Made by a program: the position numbers and the translations under genes. Of a DNA stretch of 64,000 bases, positions 29,401-38,439 are shown one piece after another (within the stretch, counting starts at the first letter, position 1; each line of letters starts with the position of its first letter). This DNA is from Pseudomonadota bacterium. Lineage in GTDB: Bacteria; Myxococcota_A; Polyangia; Haliangiales; Haliangiaceae. The stretch spans positions 19,753 through 83,752 of the forward strand of contig JAEYYV010000184.1 in NCBI GenBank assembly GCA_023428295.1, written 5' to 3'. The notes beneath the pieces were generated by a model. It saw only the letters and a program-made list of their open reading frames with translations. It searched no databases and was not told the DNA's origin.

Positions 29401-30656
29401 ATCGCATTGCGCGAGTCGCGCCGGAGCCGCGGCTGCTCGACGGGAGCAGGCGGCGAGATCGTCGCGGGCTGCGGGAGATCGTCGAAGAAGCCCTTGGGCG
29501 CGATGTCATCCGTGGGCGCGGGCCCCGGCTTCTGACCCTTCACGGGCTGCGGGAGATCGTCGAAGAAGCCGATGGGCGCCAGATCGTCTGTCTGCGCCGA
29601 GCCCGCGCGCTGTCCTTTGGCGGGTTGCGGGAGATCGTCGAAGAAGCCCTTGGGCGCGACCTCGTTCGACGGAGACGCCGCCGCGGCGCGCTGTCCTTTG
29701 GCGGGTTGCGGGAGATCGTCGAAGAAGCCCTTGGGCGCGGGAAGATCGAGGCCCGGTCCCTTGGGCGCAGGCAGATCGACGTTGCCGCTGCTCGGCACCT
29801 GACCTGGCTTGGGCTGGAGAAGATCCGGAAGCACGGATCCGCTGCGACCAGGTTTGGGGGCAGGAAGGTCCGCGATGCCGCGAGGCGCGGGAAGATCGGA
29901 GATTTCAGTCGGCGCGGTGCTGCGCGGCGCGGGCAGATCCAGATCGAGCGAGATCGAGGGTGGTGCCGCCGCGACTTGCTTCTGGATCGAGCGAGGCTTG
30001 GGCGCGGGCAGATCCGTGTCGCCACCAGGAACCACCGGCGATGCGCTCGGCGGCGTGATGCGCCCCATCTTGGGTGCGGGCAGATCCGCGCTCGCCTTCG
30101 CCTTGGGCGCGGGCAGATCGACGAGCTCTCCCGCCGGACCCGCGCCCGGCGGCCCGAGCAGGTCGTCGAGATCGAGTGACGGTGGACCCGCCGGACGCGC
30201 GGTCTTGGGTGCGGGCAGATCGGCGTCGAGCGCCGCCGCGAGCCCCGAGCGCGGAGCAGGCCTGGACTCGGGTGTTCCGCCGAGCGGGCTCTGGCGTTTC
30301 GGCGCGGGCAGATCCGAGAGATCGATGATCTCGTCGAGATTGCTCGTCGCCGCGGGCACGGGAATCGGACCCGCACCTGCCGGCCCGAGCGCTGGCCCGA
30401 GCGAGACCGGCGGCGGACCGACGGGAACGGCCGGCGGCTTGATCGGCGGCAGCTTTCCCGCCGGCGGCTTGATCGACGGAATCGCCGGCACCGTGGTCGG
30501 CAGCTTCGGTATCGTCGGAACGGCTTGCTTGGTCGCGGTGGGCAATGCCACGCGCGATTTACAGCTGGAGCACGCTACGAACTTCGCGCCGACAGGAACG
30601 TCAGTTTCCGCGATGCGGTTCTGCGTCCCGCACGCCGAGCAGGTCGCCTCGATCAT
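26472..30656 (-). CDS. Zinc-ribbon, DLPAPK-repeat, single-TM, TPR protein (1394 aa)
   Basis: Large envelope-spanning protein. An MJ0042-type zinc ribbon is at residues 1-40 (Cys 6, 9, 29, 32). A long disordered region carries about ten DLPAP[KR] motifs, then four copies of GFFDDLPQPAKGQR-like units, an acidic stretch, and a TM helix near 560-580 (KLVLGLVLGLAAAGGGGFFF). Some 800 residues of TPRs follow (for example DLAMELARTYEAVGKDAKAG, MFQLAVVLRALDRGSEALDM). The topology would put the ribbon and motif array in the cytoplasm and the TPRs in the periplasm. In M. xanthus the gliding protein GltJ also has an N-terminal zinc ribbon that contacts MglA; whether this protein is a counterpart is unknown. 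The ATG at 30656 is preferred, since the longer frame is not protein-like. Confidence 0.85.
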   Translation of the reverse strand: MIEATCSACGTQNRIAETDVPVGAKFVACSSCKSRVALPTATKQAVPTIPKLPTTVPAIPSIKPPAGKLPPIKPPAVPVGPPPVSLGPALGPAGAGPIPVPAATSNLDEIIDLSDLPAPKRQSPLGGTPESRPAPRSGLAAALDADLPAPKTARPAGPPSLDLDDLLGPPGAGPAGELVDLPAPKAKASADLPAPKMGRITPPSASPVVPGGDTDLPAPKPRSIQKQVAAAPPSISLDLDLPAPRSTAPTEISDLPAPRGIADLPAPKPGRSGSVLPDLLQPKPGQVPSSGNVDLPAPKGPGLDLPAPKGFFDDLPQPAKGQRAAAASPSNEVAPKGFFDDLPQPAKGQRAGSAQTDDLAPIGFFDDLPQPVKGQKPGPAPTDDIAPKGFFDDLPQPATISPPAPVEQPRLRRDSRNAIDLGDDPIEQIDLANEAPPELELEEPSSSPPVYPTHATQPASSGQPASSGSFDDLDLSAPSAAPGARAQQLEESPIKIGTPKTPVGAKSGERAALPSLTRTGPGADEPLELEEPRETQSISQRLGQKPQKPAPEPKPPKKPVNRKLVLGLVLGLAAAGGGGFFFYKRHAAAQERQNTIDEQLASARKALASDGANRWSAAQMAASKVLEIEPTHGAASGIFAEGAFAGALADGKNIDARFQAGRKKLNDALGAGITGPELDRASALQTIPTNPAAAVKKLQDLHKKAPKDATLALYLAWAQTAANAPAEAIKSFDIAANAPATKLLALVGRGRVKLDQGDLEGAREDFTAALAVDKKNIPAQVGLAAALPLGQSQQQESDLLGVIAAKEFKDADPRAKALAYILAGDAARRTGRLDVARERYRKALEIDKKAIAATTSLAEVELSDGKRDAAKTLIEQALVQVKDYPPALLAKAQLALVEKQLDEADALVKALEESKKPLATLLQVRAGVLRGRILEARKQDDAAVDAYTAAAKLAGELDLSPTMAAIAKLTDMAKAAAAEKDTARETALRARADELLATLASAAEKDPSLAFTLGVAYQNAGEPTLAEPWLQKVIAARPNDPDAMFQLAVVLRALDRGSEALDMLAKAQAAAPDRVDLAMELARTYEAVGKDAKAGELYATLLAQPTDGSTVEVPIELRMHAGLYYVRNKKFAEAGEQGKAIVAEARDNATGHYLVGEAALAAGNLDEARREFIEAVSYERTARHLDASGRANESIAITKKDMAMQDAAIRAYQDAVKLDPTMFSSQLGLGRLFVMRKEMEKAYPPLIEANKLRPNDPEVAYNMGAASIRLAKSDKDKKAALAWLLLAARYDQTPETYNLIGDIYSMEGVDDGRAAASAYGKAVQSANQEAKKNNTPLPPWYAEALFQWGRRSLEIGDNATARRAWEQWLGMSPPPPMSARRKEVERMIATTLRD
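29450..29740 (-). repeat. In-gene tandem repeats encoding GFFDDLPQP units
   Basis: Four imperfect tandem units of about 75-80 bp encode GFFDDLPQPAKGQR-like peptides within the zinc-ribbon TPR gene. The following 29750-30320 holds dispersed copies of the DLPAP[KR] codons. The near-identical DNA suggests recent expansion or gene-conversion upkeep. Confidence 0.75.
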
Positions 30657-30936
30657 CCGGGAATCATCATACCCCGCGGTCGTCGAGAATGCCTGGTAGC
30701 GACCAGCCTGCAACCCCACGCGCACCCGGTCGCTCCACGTGCACGCGCGACGAGCATCGCTGTCGATATGTGCGTCCGTCGCGTGCAGGTGCGTGAGGAT
30801 CTCTCGCAGCACCTTGTCGGTGCTCGCTTGGACTCTATCGACGCATGCCTTGCGCGCATGGCTGCGCACGCGCTAGGGTCCGTCTCCAACCCCTCACGAT
30901 TCTTGCCCTTTCTCTCAACGTAGCGAGGTATTTTCG

Positions 30937-32217
<1,281 letters not shown>

Positions 32218-32274
32218 CGCGAGCGCCGTCGCTCACGAGCGTTCGATCTCGCGAGGACGCGGTCGGCGCGTCGG

Positions 32275-33225
32275 CTAGAGCGCGAGAGTCTCGCAGATCT
32301 TCTTGGCCTGGATGACGACCTCGTCGCGGATGTCGCCGAGGCTGTTGTTCTTGTACGACGAGCCGCCGCAGTAGAGACGCTTGCCGCCCCACGTGACGAT
32401 CAAGCGAAACGCGGTGCCGCCTCGCGCGTCGGTGCCTTCGAGGTACCACGCGGCGCCACGCTGGCGATCGGTGGTCACGTTCAGGATCTTCGCCGACGCG
32501 AGGTACTTCTTGAACGCTTCGCGATCCGTGGGTGCGCTCGAATCTTCGTAGCCGTAGTGGAACTTGAACGTCTCTTTGACGTCTCGGCTCTGCACGTCGA
32601 CGTCGAGCGAGATCGTCGCGGGCTCGACGACGTCGCGCTTCCAGTTGGGCAGCAGCGATAGCTTGATCGCCTTGAGCTCGGGCGTCATCGCGATCGCCGC
32701 CTTGGGCGGATCGATCTCGATCGCCTTCGCGTCGGCGGCCTTCACATCGGCGGCCTTCGCGTCGGCGGCCTTCGCGTCGGCGGCCTTCGCATCGGGCTTC
32801 GTGGGATCGGCCTTCGCGCTCGCATCGGCAGAGCTCGCGGAACTTGCGTTCGCGGCCGAGCCATCGGCAGCGTTCGCCATGCCGGGATCGGCAGACTTCG
32901 CCGCGCCGGGATCGGCGGAGCTCCCTCCGTTGGCCGGCGCATCCGCCTCGGTGGGCTTCGCATTGGCCTTGGGATCCGCGGCAGTATCGCCAGCGTTCGA
33001 GCCCGCGGCGGCCGAGCCCGAATCGGAGCCCGCGACATCGGCGAAGAAGTCGCCCGAGCCCTTCGAAGGCCCACGAACCTCGAGATCTGCACTGAGGCTG
33101 GCGCTAAAGCCGCCGGCAGAACCGCGTTCGGTTCCGGGACGAGTCTCTTCGCTGACCTCGGCCTTGGGTTCTGCCCCTCGTTTGCAGCTCAACAGGAGCA
33201 GGGCCACCACGGCGAGCCGCTTCAT
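32275..33225 (-). CDS. Lipoprotein with Ala/Lys/Asp low-complexity tether
   Basis: 316 aa from the ATG at 33225. The longer frame runs antisense through a tRNA gene and was rejected. A short signal peptide (MKRLAVVALLLLSCKRG) has its lipobox at LLSC. About 160 residues of Ala/Ser/Asp/Pro-rich sequence follow, including four tandem AADAKA units near residue 160. A folded C-terminal domain of about 120 residues comes last (LSLLPNWKRDVVEPATISLDV, then TFKFHYGYEDSSAP and WYLEGTDARGGTAFRLI). The function is unknown; the long tether suggests reaching across the periplasm. Confidence 0.75.
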   Translation of the reverse strand: MKRLAVVALLLLSCKRGAEPKAEVSEETRPGTERGSAGGFSASLSADLEVRGPSKGSGDFFADVAGSDSGSAAAGSNAGDTAADPKANAKPTEADAPANGGSSADPGAAKSADPGMANAADGSAANASSASSADASAKADPTKPDAKAADAKAADAKAADVKAADAKAIEIDPPKAAIAMTPELKAIKLSLLPNWKRDVVEPATISLDVDVQSRDVKETFKFHYGYEDSSAPTDREAFKKYLASAKILNVTTDRQRGAAWYLEGTDARGGTAFRLIVTWGGKRLYCGGSSYKNNSLGDIRDEVVIQAKKICETLAL

Positions 33226-33281
33226 CTCGATCGATATACCGCGGCTTTCCCGGCGCCGCGACAGAAGTTCCTCGATCGCGC

Positions 33282-33309
33282 TGGACAAGGGTCGTTTGAT
33301 CCCTATAAA
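33282..33309 (+). promoter_or_regulatory. Promoter for the tRNA-Ser(TGA) gene
   Basis: TGGACA (33282-33287) and TATAAA (33304-33309) are separated by 16 bp, a good sigma-70-type match. The predicted transcription start is about 17 bp before the tRNA 5' end, in a short low-GC patch. Confidence 0.6.
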
Positions 33310-33332
33310 TACGCCCCACCTCCGGGCCTCCA

Positions 33333-33417
<85 letters not shown>

Positions 33418-33456
33418 GGTTTGATAATCGAATAGTGTCACGCAAGTGGTCATGGG

Positions 33457-33487
33457 CGGCACGTCCTCTCGTCGAGCGGACGTGCCG
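33457..33487 (+). terminator. Hairpin after tRNA-Ser(TGA)
   Basis: A 10-bp perfect inverted repeat, CGGCACGTCC and GGACGTGCCG, has an 11-nt loop that can itself pair (CTCG/CGAG). It lies between two tRNA-Ser genes and is followed by only a weak T-run (GTTTTG), so it may be a terminator or a processing hairpin. Confidence 0.45.
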
Positions 33488-33522
33488 GCCCGAACAAGTT
33501 TTGATCGTTTGGCAATAAGCCT

Positions 33523-33612
<90 letters not shown>

Positions 33613-33651
33613 CCGCTTCCGCTCGGAGAGCACCGCAACGAATACAGATAC

Positions 33652-33724
<73 letters not shown>

Positions 33725-33730
33725 CGAAGA

Positions 33731-34198
33731 ATGAAAGAGCACGATGATTGGATGGCCGTCGCGCTGGAAGAAGCGCGTGCGGCAGGTGTCGCGGGAGATG
33801 TTCCCGTGGGCGCCGTCATCGTCGGAAGTGATGATCGCGAGCTCGCGCGAGGTCGCAATCGACGAGAAGTCGATGGTGATCCCACCGCGCATGCCGAGGT
33901 CGTCGCTCTTCGCGAAGCAGCCAAGGTGCTCGGCACCTGGCGGGTAGAAGCAACGCTCTATGTGACCCAAGAGCCATGTCCGATGTGCGCGGGCGCGATC
34001 GTGAACTCACGTGTCTCTCGCGTCGTGTTCGGATGCACGAACCCCAAAGCGGGCGCGGTGCAGACGCTCTTTCAGATCGCATCCGATCCACGCCTCAATC
34101 ACCGTGCTGCGGTGATCGGCGGTGTTCGCGAGAAGGAGTGCGCGAGCGAGCTCTCCCAGTTCTTCGCGCGGCTTCGTCGAGGACCCGCCTACGAGTAG
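33731..34198 (+). CDS. tadA: tRNA adenosine(34) deaminase TadA
   Basis: Zinc deaminase that converts A34 to inosine in tRNA-Arg(ACG); 155 aa. The catalytic motif is HAEVVAL, with the proton-shuttling Glu, and the zinc Cys pair is PCPMCAGAI. NPKAGAVQTL and the C-terminal helix (ELSQFFARLRR) are also TadA-like. The gene starts six bases after its substrate tRNA, so the mature transcript after tRNA processing would be almost leaderless. An in-frame Met at 33752 is an alternative start. It is followed by two more tRNA-Ser genes and the SRP RNA. Confidence 0.93.
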   Translation: MKEHDDWMAVALEEARAAGVAGDVPVGAVIVGSDDRELARGRNRREVDGDPTAHAEVVALREAAKVLGTWRVEATLYVTQEPCPMCAGAIVNSRVSRVVFGCTNPKAGAVQTLFQIASDPRLNHRAAVIGGVREKECASELSQFFARLRRGPAYE

Positions 34199-34216
34199 TC
34201 TTGGCGAATCGTTTTT

Positions 34217-34299
34217 GGAGGGATGTCCGAGTGGCCGATGGTGTCTGATTCGAAATCAGATGTGCGCAAGCACCGGGGGTTCAAATCCCTCTCCCTCCG
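34217..34299 (+). tRNA. tRNA-Ser (anticodon CGA)
   Basis: Acceptor GGAGGGA pairs with TCCCTCC. The anticodon stem TCTGA/TCAGA has loop TTCGAAA, giving CGA. It has a long variable arm (TGTGCGCAAGCACC) and T-loop TTCAAAT. Confidence 0.92.
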
Positions 34300-34322
34300 C
34301 AATTTTTCACCGCACCCCATTT

Positions 34323-34407
<85 letters not shown>

Positions 34408-34457
34408 CAGCACCGCCGAGCTATCGTCGGATTTGTTACGACCACGTGCGTGACGCT

Positions 34458-34547
34458 TTATGGTCCCGAGTGACGCGACAGCTGTGAACCCCGCCAGGTC
34501 CGGAAGGAAGCAACGGTAGCGGAAATAGTGGGTGCTTGGGGCCACCT
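34458..34547 (+). ncRNA. ffs: Signal recognition particle RNA (4.5S type)
   Basis: Small bacterial SRP RNA. The conserved helix 8 sequence reads CCAGGTCCGGAAGGAAGCA, with the GGAA tetraloop and the asymmetric loop bound by Ffh. The outer stem pairs GGTCCCGAG (34462-34470) with CTTGGGGCC (34535-34543). The ends are approximate. It sits before dnaX, as in many bacteria. Confidence 0.9.
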
Positions 34548-34552
34548 TTCTA

Positions 34553-34582
34553 GACGAGCGATGAAGCGATTCATCGCTCGTC
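34553..34582 (+). terminator. Rho-independent terminator of the SRP RNA
   Basis: A perfect 13-bp inverted repeat (GACGAGCGATGAA and its complement) with a GCGA loop is followed by GCCTTTTC. It lies 10 bp after the SRP RNA. Confidence 0.75.
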
Positions 34583-34585
34583 GCC

Positions 34586-34697
34586 TTTTCGGCGCACGCA
34601 ACACGACGCTTCGGCGCACGTGCAGCGCGACGTTTTCGGCGCACGTGCAGCGCGACGTTTTCGGCGCATGTGCAGCGCGACTTTTCGGCGCACGCGG
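34586..34697 (+). repeat. Short tandem repeat (about 25 bp unit) upstream of dnaX
   Basis: About four and a half copies of a 23-25 bp unit, TTTTCGGCGCACGTGCAGCG plus CGACG, lie between the SRP RNA terminator and dnaX. The first copy has diverged and the middle copies are nearly identical. Each unit contains the palindromic segment GCACGTGC. It could bind a regulator in the dnaX leader, or be neutral slippage. Confidence 0.85.
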
Positions 34698-34736
34698 ATG
34701 TGTCGTCGGACGGGGCAGGTATAGTCGTTCGCCGCC

Positions 34737-36812
34737 ATGAGCTATCTCGTCCTCGCTCGCAAATATCGCCCGTCGACGTTTGCCGAGGTCGTGGGCCAGG
34801 AGCACGTCACGCGCACGCTCGCCAATGCGTTTGCGAGCGGTCGCGTTCATCACGCGTTCCTCATGACGGGGCCACGCGGCTGCGGCAAGACCACGGTCGC
34901 GCGCATCATCGGCAAGGCGGTGAACTGCGAGAACGGGGTCGCCAACGGTGGTCCCGAGGCCAAGGCCGGCACCATCGTGTGCGGCACGTGCACCGCCTGT
35001 ACGAGCATCGGCAACGGTAGCGCCGTCGATTATCAGGAGATGGACGGCGCGTCGAACCGCGGCATCGATGCGATTCGCGAGCTGACGGAGGCCGTGCGGT
35101 ACCAGCCCGCACAGCTGAAGAAGAAGGTCTACGTCATCGACGAAGTCCACATGCTCACGACCGAGGCGTTCAACGCCTTGCTAAAGACGCTCGAGGAGCC
35201 GCCGCCGCACGTGATGTTCGTGCTCGCCACGACCGAGCCGCACAAGCTGCCGAACACGATCCTCTCGCGTTGCCAGCGCTACGACTTCAAGTTGGTCCCG
35301 GCGCAGCGCTTGGCGCAGCACCTCGCGCAGATCTTCAAGACCGAGAAGCTGGCGATCGAGCCGGGTGCGGTCAGCTTGCTCGTTCGCGAGAGCGGCGGCA
35401 GCGTGCGCGATGCGCTCTCGCTGTGCGACCAGATCATCTCGTACGTCGGTGACGCCACGATCACGGAAGCGCATGTCGCCGAGGTGCTCGGCGTCGCGGA
35501 TCGCTCGCTGACGCGCACGCTCGTCCGCGCACTCGCGCACGGCGATGCAGGTGCGGCGCTCGGCGCCGTCGAGGCGGCCATCGATCGCGGCGTGGATGAA
35601 GTGCAGCTCGCGCGCGCGATCGTGCGTTACCTGCGCGACCTCTCGGTGCTGCAGGTCGCGGGCGATCGCCCCGAGCTCGTCGACGCGAGCTCCGAGGAAC
35701 GCACGGAGCTCGCCGCAGAAGCCAACGAGCTGCATCGCTCGCGCGTCTCGCAGATGTTCGAGCGCATGCTTCGCTGCTGCGACGAGCTCGGCAAGACGCT
35801 GCAGCCGCGCTTGGTGCTCGATTGCGCGCTGATCGATGTCGCCACCGTCGAGCCGCTCGTGCCGCTCGGCGATCTCATCGATCGCCTGGGCGAGCTCGAG
35901 CAGCGCATCGCGCGCGGCGGTGCCCGTCCCGCGTCGAGCGGATCGGGCGGCGGGCGTCCCACCTCGCGAGCGACGGTGCCTGACCGTCCGTCGAACACGC
36001 GCACGCAGACCCCGGCATCGTCGGCTAGCGCCACGTCGATGCCGGCCGCAACCATGTCGGCGCCCGTGTCGGCGGGCTCTCCGCCGGCAATGTCGGCTGC
36101 CGCGTCCGCACCAGCGATGTCCGCTGCCGCGTCATCGTCTGCGCCGCCGATGTCCGCTGCGCCGATGTCCGCTGCGCCGATGTCCGCTGCGCCGCCGATG
36201 TCCGCTGCGCCGAGCATGTCTTCGGCGCTCGAGGACGCACTGTCGACCAAGTCCGCGCCGATTCCGGCCGCTGCTCCGTCGACGAAGTCCGCGCCCGTGT
36301 CGATGCAGCCCTCGGGACCCGTGCCCGCAGCGGCGAGCACCGCATCCGGCTCGGGTCCTCACGCGGATCTCGCGATCCCGCAAAACGCCAGCGAGGCGCT
36401 GCGCGCGTGGGACACGGTCCTGCGCGAGCTGCAGGATCGCAAGAAGTTCTCCCTCGCAGGTCCGCTCGAGCACGCGCGGGTCATGGGCTGGACGGCAGAC
36501 GTCCTCGAGCTCGGGTTTCCCGTCGACGTTCACGCGATGGGCGAGATGGCCGCGGATAACGACAAGCTCACGGAGCTGCGCACGCTGATTCGCGAGATGG
36601 GGACCGCGCAGAAGGGGATCCGCGTCGTCATTCGACTGCTCGACGAGCGCGAGTCTGCCTCCGTCGGCGCCCGATCGGTGCTAGAGACATCGAGGGAGAA
36701 GTCCTCCGCCGAGAAGAACAGGCGCGAAGCCGAAGCGCGCGAACACCCGATCACGAAGCACGTGCTCCAGACGTTCGGGGCGCAGATCAAGGAGATCAAA
36801 ACCGATGTCTAA
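34737..36812 (+). CDS. dnaX: DNA polymerase III subunits gamma/tau
   Basis: Clamp-loader ATPase, 691 aa. It opens MSYLVLARKYRPSTFAEVVG; Walker A is TGPRGCGKTT, the zinc-binding Cys cluster is CGTCTACTSIG with an upstream Cys, Walker B is YVIDEVHML, and the SRC motif is ILSRCQRYDF. After domain III there is a 150-residue Ala/Ser/Pro/Met-rich linker with tandem MSAAP units (about residues 440-500), then a tau-like C-terminal domain. I saw no clear programmed-frameshift signal. It overlaps ybaB by eight bases and starts the ffs-dnaX-ybaB-recR order found in many bacteria. Confidence 0.95.
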   Translation: MSYLVLARKYRPSTFAEVVGQEHVTRTLANAFASGRVHHAFLMTGPRGCGKTTVARIIGKAVNCENGVANGGPEAKAGTIVCGTCTACTSIGNGSAVDYQEMDGASNRGIDAIRELTEAVRYQPAQLKKKVYVIDEVHMLTTEAFNALLKTLEEPPPHVMFVLATTEPHKLPNTILSRCQRYDFKLVPAQRLAQHLAQIFKTEKLAIEPGAVSLLVRESGGSVRDALSLCDQIISYVGDATITEAHVAEVLGVADRSLTRTLVRALAHGDAGAALGAVEAAIDRGVDEVQLARAIVRYLRDLSVLQVAGDRPELVDASSEERTELAAEANELHRSRVSQMFERMLRCCDELGKTLQPRLVLDCALIDVATVEPLVPLGDLIDRLGELEQRIARGGARPASSGSGGGRPTSRATVPDRPSNTRTQTPASSASATSMPAATMSAPVSAGSPPAMSAAASAPAMSAAASSSAPPMSAAPMSAAPMSAAPPMSAAPSMSSALEDALSTKSAPIPAAAPSTKSAPVSMQPSGPVPAAASTASGSGPHADLAIPQNASEALRAWDTVLRELQDRKKFSLAGPLEHARVMGWTADVLELGFPVDVHAMGEMAADNDKLTELRTLIREMGTAQKGIRVVIRLLDERESASVGARSVLETSREKSSAEKNRREAEAREHPITKHVLQTFGAQIKEIKTDV

Positions 36813-37143
36813 CGGAAAGATGCCCGACCTGAACGCGCTGATGAAGCAGGCGCAGAAGCTTCAAGGCGATGTCGCGAAGATCCAAGAGGAGCTCGCGAAG
36901 ATGGAGATGGACGGCGTCGCCGGGGGCGGGATGGTCACCGCCACGGTGAACGGCCAATTCGAGGTGGTTCGCGTGAAGATCGACAAGACCGTCGTCGATC
37001 CGAACGACGTGGGCATGCTCGAGGATCTCGTCACCGCGGCGATCAACGCGGCAGGTGCGAAGATCCGCGAGGCGAGCAAAGCCAAGATGCAGTCGGTGAT
37101 GGGTCCGATGGCCGGGATGCCCGGCATGCCCGGCCTGTTCTAG
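36805..37143 (+). CDS. ybaB: Nucleoid-associated protein YbaB/EbfC
   Basis: Small DNA-binding dimeric protein, 112 aa. The pattern is canonical: LNALMKQAQKLQGDVAKIQE (N-terminal coiled helix), GGGMVTATVNGQFEVVRVKI (beta sheet), VDPNDVGMLEDLVTAAINAA (helix), with a Met/Gly-rich tail. It starts inside dnaX, so is coupled to it, and lies 66 bp before recR. Confidence 0.94.
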   Translation: MSNGKMPDLNALMKQAQKLQGDVAKIQEELAKMEMDGVAGGGMVTATVNGQFEVVRVKIDKTVVDPNDVGMLEDLVTAAINAAGAKIREASKAKMQSVMGPMAGMPGMPGLF

Positions 37144-37209
37144 GGGAGATCTCCCTGATCGCCAGGTCGTCCTCGATTCATCGCCCTCGATTCGTCGCAT
37201 AGTGTCGTC

Positions 37210-37809
37210 GTGGCCGACCCGATCCGTCGCTTGGTCCAAGAGCTGTCCCGCTTGCCGGGCATCGGCGAAAAGTCCGCCACGCGGCTCGCGTTTCATCTGA
37301 TCCGCGGCGCGAGCGGAGCAGGCCGCCAGCAGATCCACGATCTCGCGCAAGCCCTGCTCGACGTCACGGACAAGATCCGTCTGTGCTCGGTCTGCTGCAC
37401 GATGACGGAAGGCGACCCGTGCACGACGTGCGCGGATCCTCGTCGAGAAGGGGACATCATCTGCGTCGTCGCGTCGCCCTCCGACCTGGTGGCCATCGAT
37501 CGCGGCGGTCACTTCCGCGGCAAGTTCCACGTACTCCACGGGTTGTTGTCGCCGCTCGAAGGCATCGGCCCCGATGATCTGCGCATCGCCGAGCTCGTGC
37601 GACGCCTCGACACGGGTGTTCGCGAGGTCATCATCGCGACGAGCCCCAGCGTGGATGGCGAGGCCACCGCCATGTACATCGCCCGCACGATCAAGCCGCT
37701 CGGAGTCCAGGTCTCTCGCATCGCGACTGGGTTACCGGTGGGTGGCGAGCTGGAGTACTCGGATCAAGCCACGATCGCCCGCGCCCTCGCTGGCCGGGCG
37801 ACCATGTAG
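37210..37809 (+). CDS. recR: Recombination mediator RecR
   Basis: Component of RecFOR recombinational repair, 199 aa from a GTG. An N-terminal helix-hairpin-helix (LVQELSRLPGIGEKSATRLA) is followed by a four-Cys zinc finger (CSVCC, then CTTC) and a Toprim domain (IICVVASPSDLVAIDR; LLSPLEGIGPDDL). The C-terminal Walker-B-like region ISRIATGLPVGGELEYSD is typical. It is the last gene of the dnaX cluster and is followed 133 bp later by mglB. Confidence 0.95.
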   Translation: MADPIRRLVQELSRLPGIGEKSATRLAFHLIRGASGAGRQQIHDLAQALLDVTDKIRLCSVCCTMTEGDPCTTCADPRREGDIICVVASPSDLVAIDRGGHFRGKFHVLHGLLSPLEGIGPDDLRIAELVRRLDTGVREVIIATSPSVDGEATAMYIARTIKPLGVQVSRIATGLPVGGELEYSDQATIARALAGRATM

Positions 37810-37941
37810 GGCTGCGTTATCACGGGTGGAAAGGTTGTACGGTAGAGCCGTGGTTGATACCGTGACTCGTCGGCGGGGAACACCTCCAACGAGCGGTCTA
37901 CGCGCTCGCGAGATGAGAACCGACCAAGGAGATTCGGCGCG

Positions 37942-38424
37942 ATGATCCAACAGCTCGTCATGTACGAGGAAGAGCTTCAGCAGATCAACAACATCTGCGA
38001 AGTGCTTCACCGAGACTCGAATGCAAAAGCCGTCCTGGTGATCGATAAGAACGGTCAGGCGATGGCATCTGCGGGAGATGTGCAGGAGCTCGACGTCACG
38101 TCGCTCTCTTCACTCACCGCCGGTAACGTCGCTGCCACCGGTGGCATCGCGTCCCTGCTAGCCGAGAAGGAATTTGCAGGTCAATTTCTCGAGGGTGAGA
38201 AGATCAGCTACCACGTCTCGATCGTGGGCCAGCGAGTCATCCTCGTCGTGCTCTTCGACGGGCGCAGCTCTCTTGGCCTCGTGCGACTACGCGTTCGCAA
38301 GGCAACGGGTGAGCTCGTCGGCGTCCTCGAGACCATGGTCAAGAAGAGCCAGAGTGGCTCGGGTCAGCAATCGGTGTTCAGCGAGATCACCGATGACGAC
38401 ATCGACAACCTCTTCAACGACTGA
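37942..38424 (+). CDS. mglB: MglB, Roadblock/LC7-family regulator of MglA
   Basis: 160-aa GTPase-activating partner of MglA. It matches the M. xanthus protein closely: QLVMYEEEL at the start, AVLVIDKNGQAMASAGD, TSLSSLTAGNVAATGG, VGQRVILVVLFDGRSSLGLV, and the conserved acidic tail SEITDDDIDNLFND. In M. xanthus, MglB sits at the lagging pole and drives GTP hydrolysis by MglA. The ribosome site AAGGAGA is at 37926-37932. It lies 15 bp before mglA. Confidence 0.95.
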   Translation: MIQQLVMYEEELQQINNICEVLHRDSNAKAVLVIDKNGQAMASAGDVQELDVTSLSSLTAGNVAATGGIASLLAEKEFAGQFLEGEKISYHVSIVGQRVILVVLFDGRSSLGLVRLRVRKATGELVGVLETMVKKSQSGSGQQSVFSEITDDDIDNLFND

Positions 38425-38439
38425 CGGGGAGGGGAACAG

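Noticed and set aside
27453..30179. A 908-codon frame antisense to the zinc-ribbon TPR gene
   Set aside because: Arg/Leu-rich composition and repeats that mirror those of the real gene; a shadow frame.
34737..36812. Programmed frameshift in dnaX to make gamma
   Set aside because: No A-rich slippery heptamer with a following hairpin was found in the linker region.
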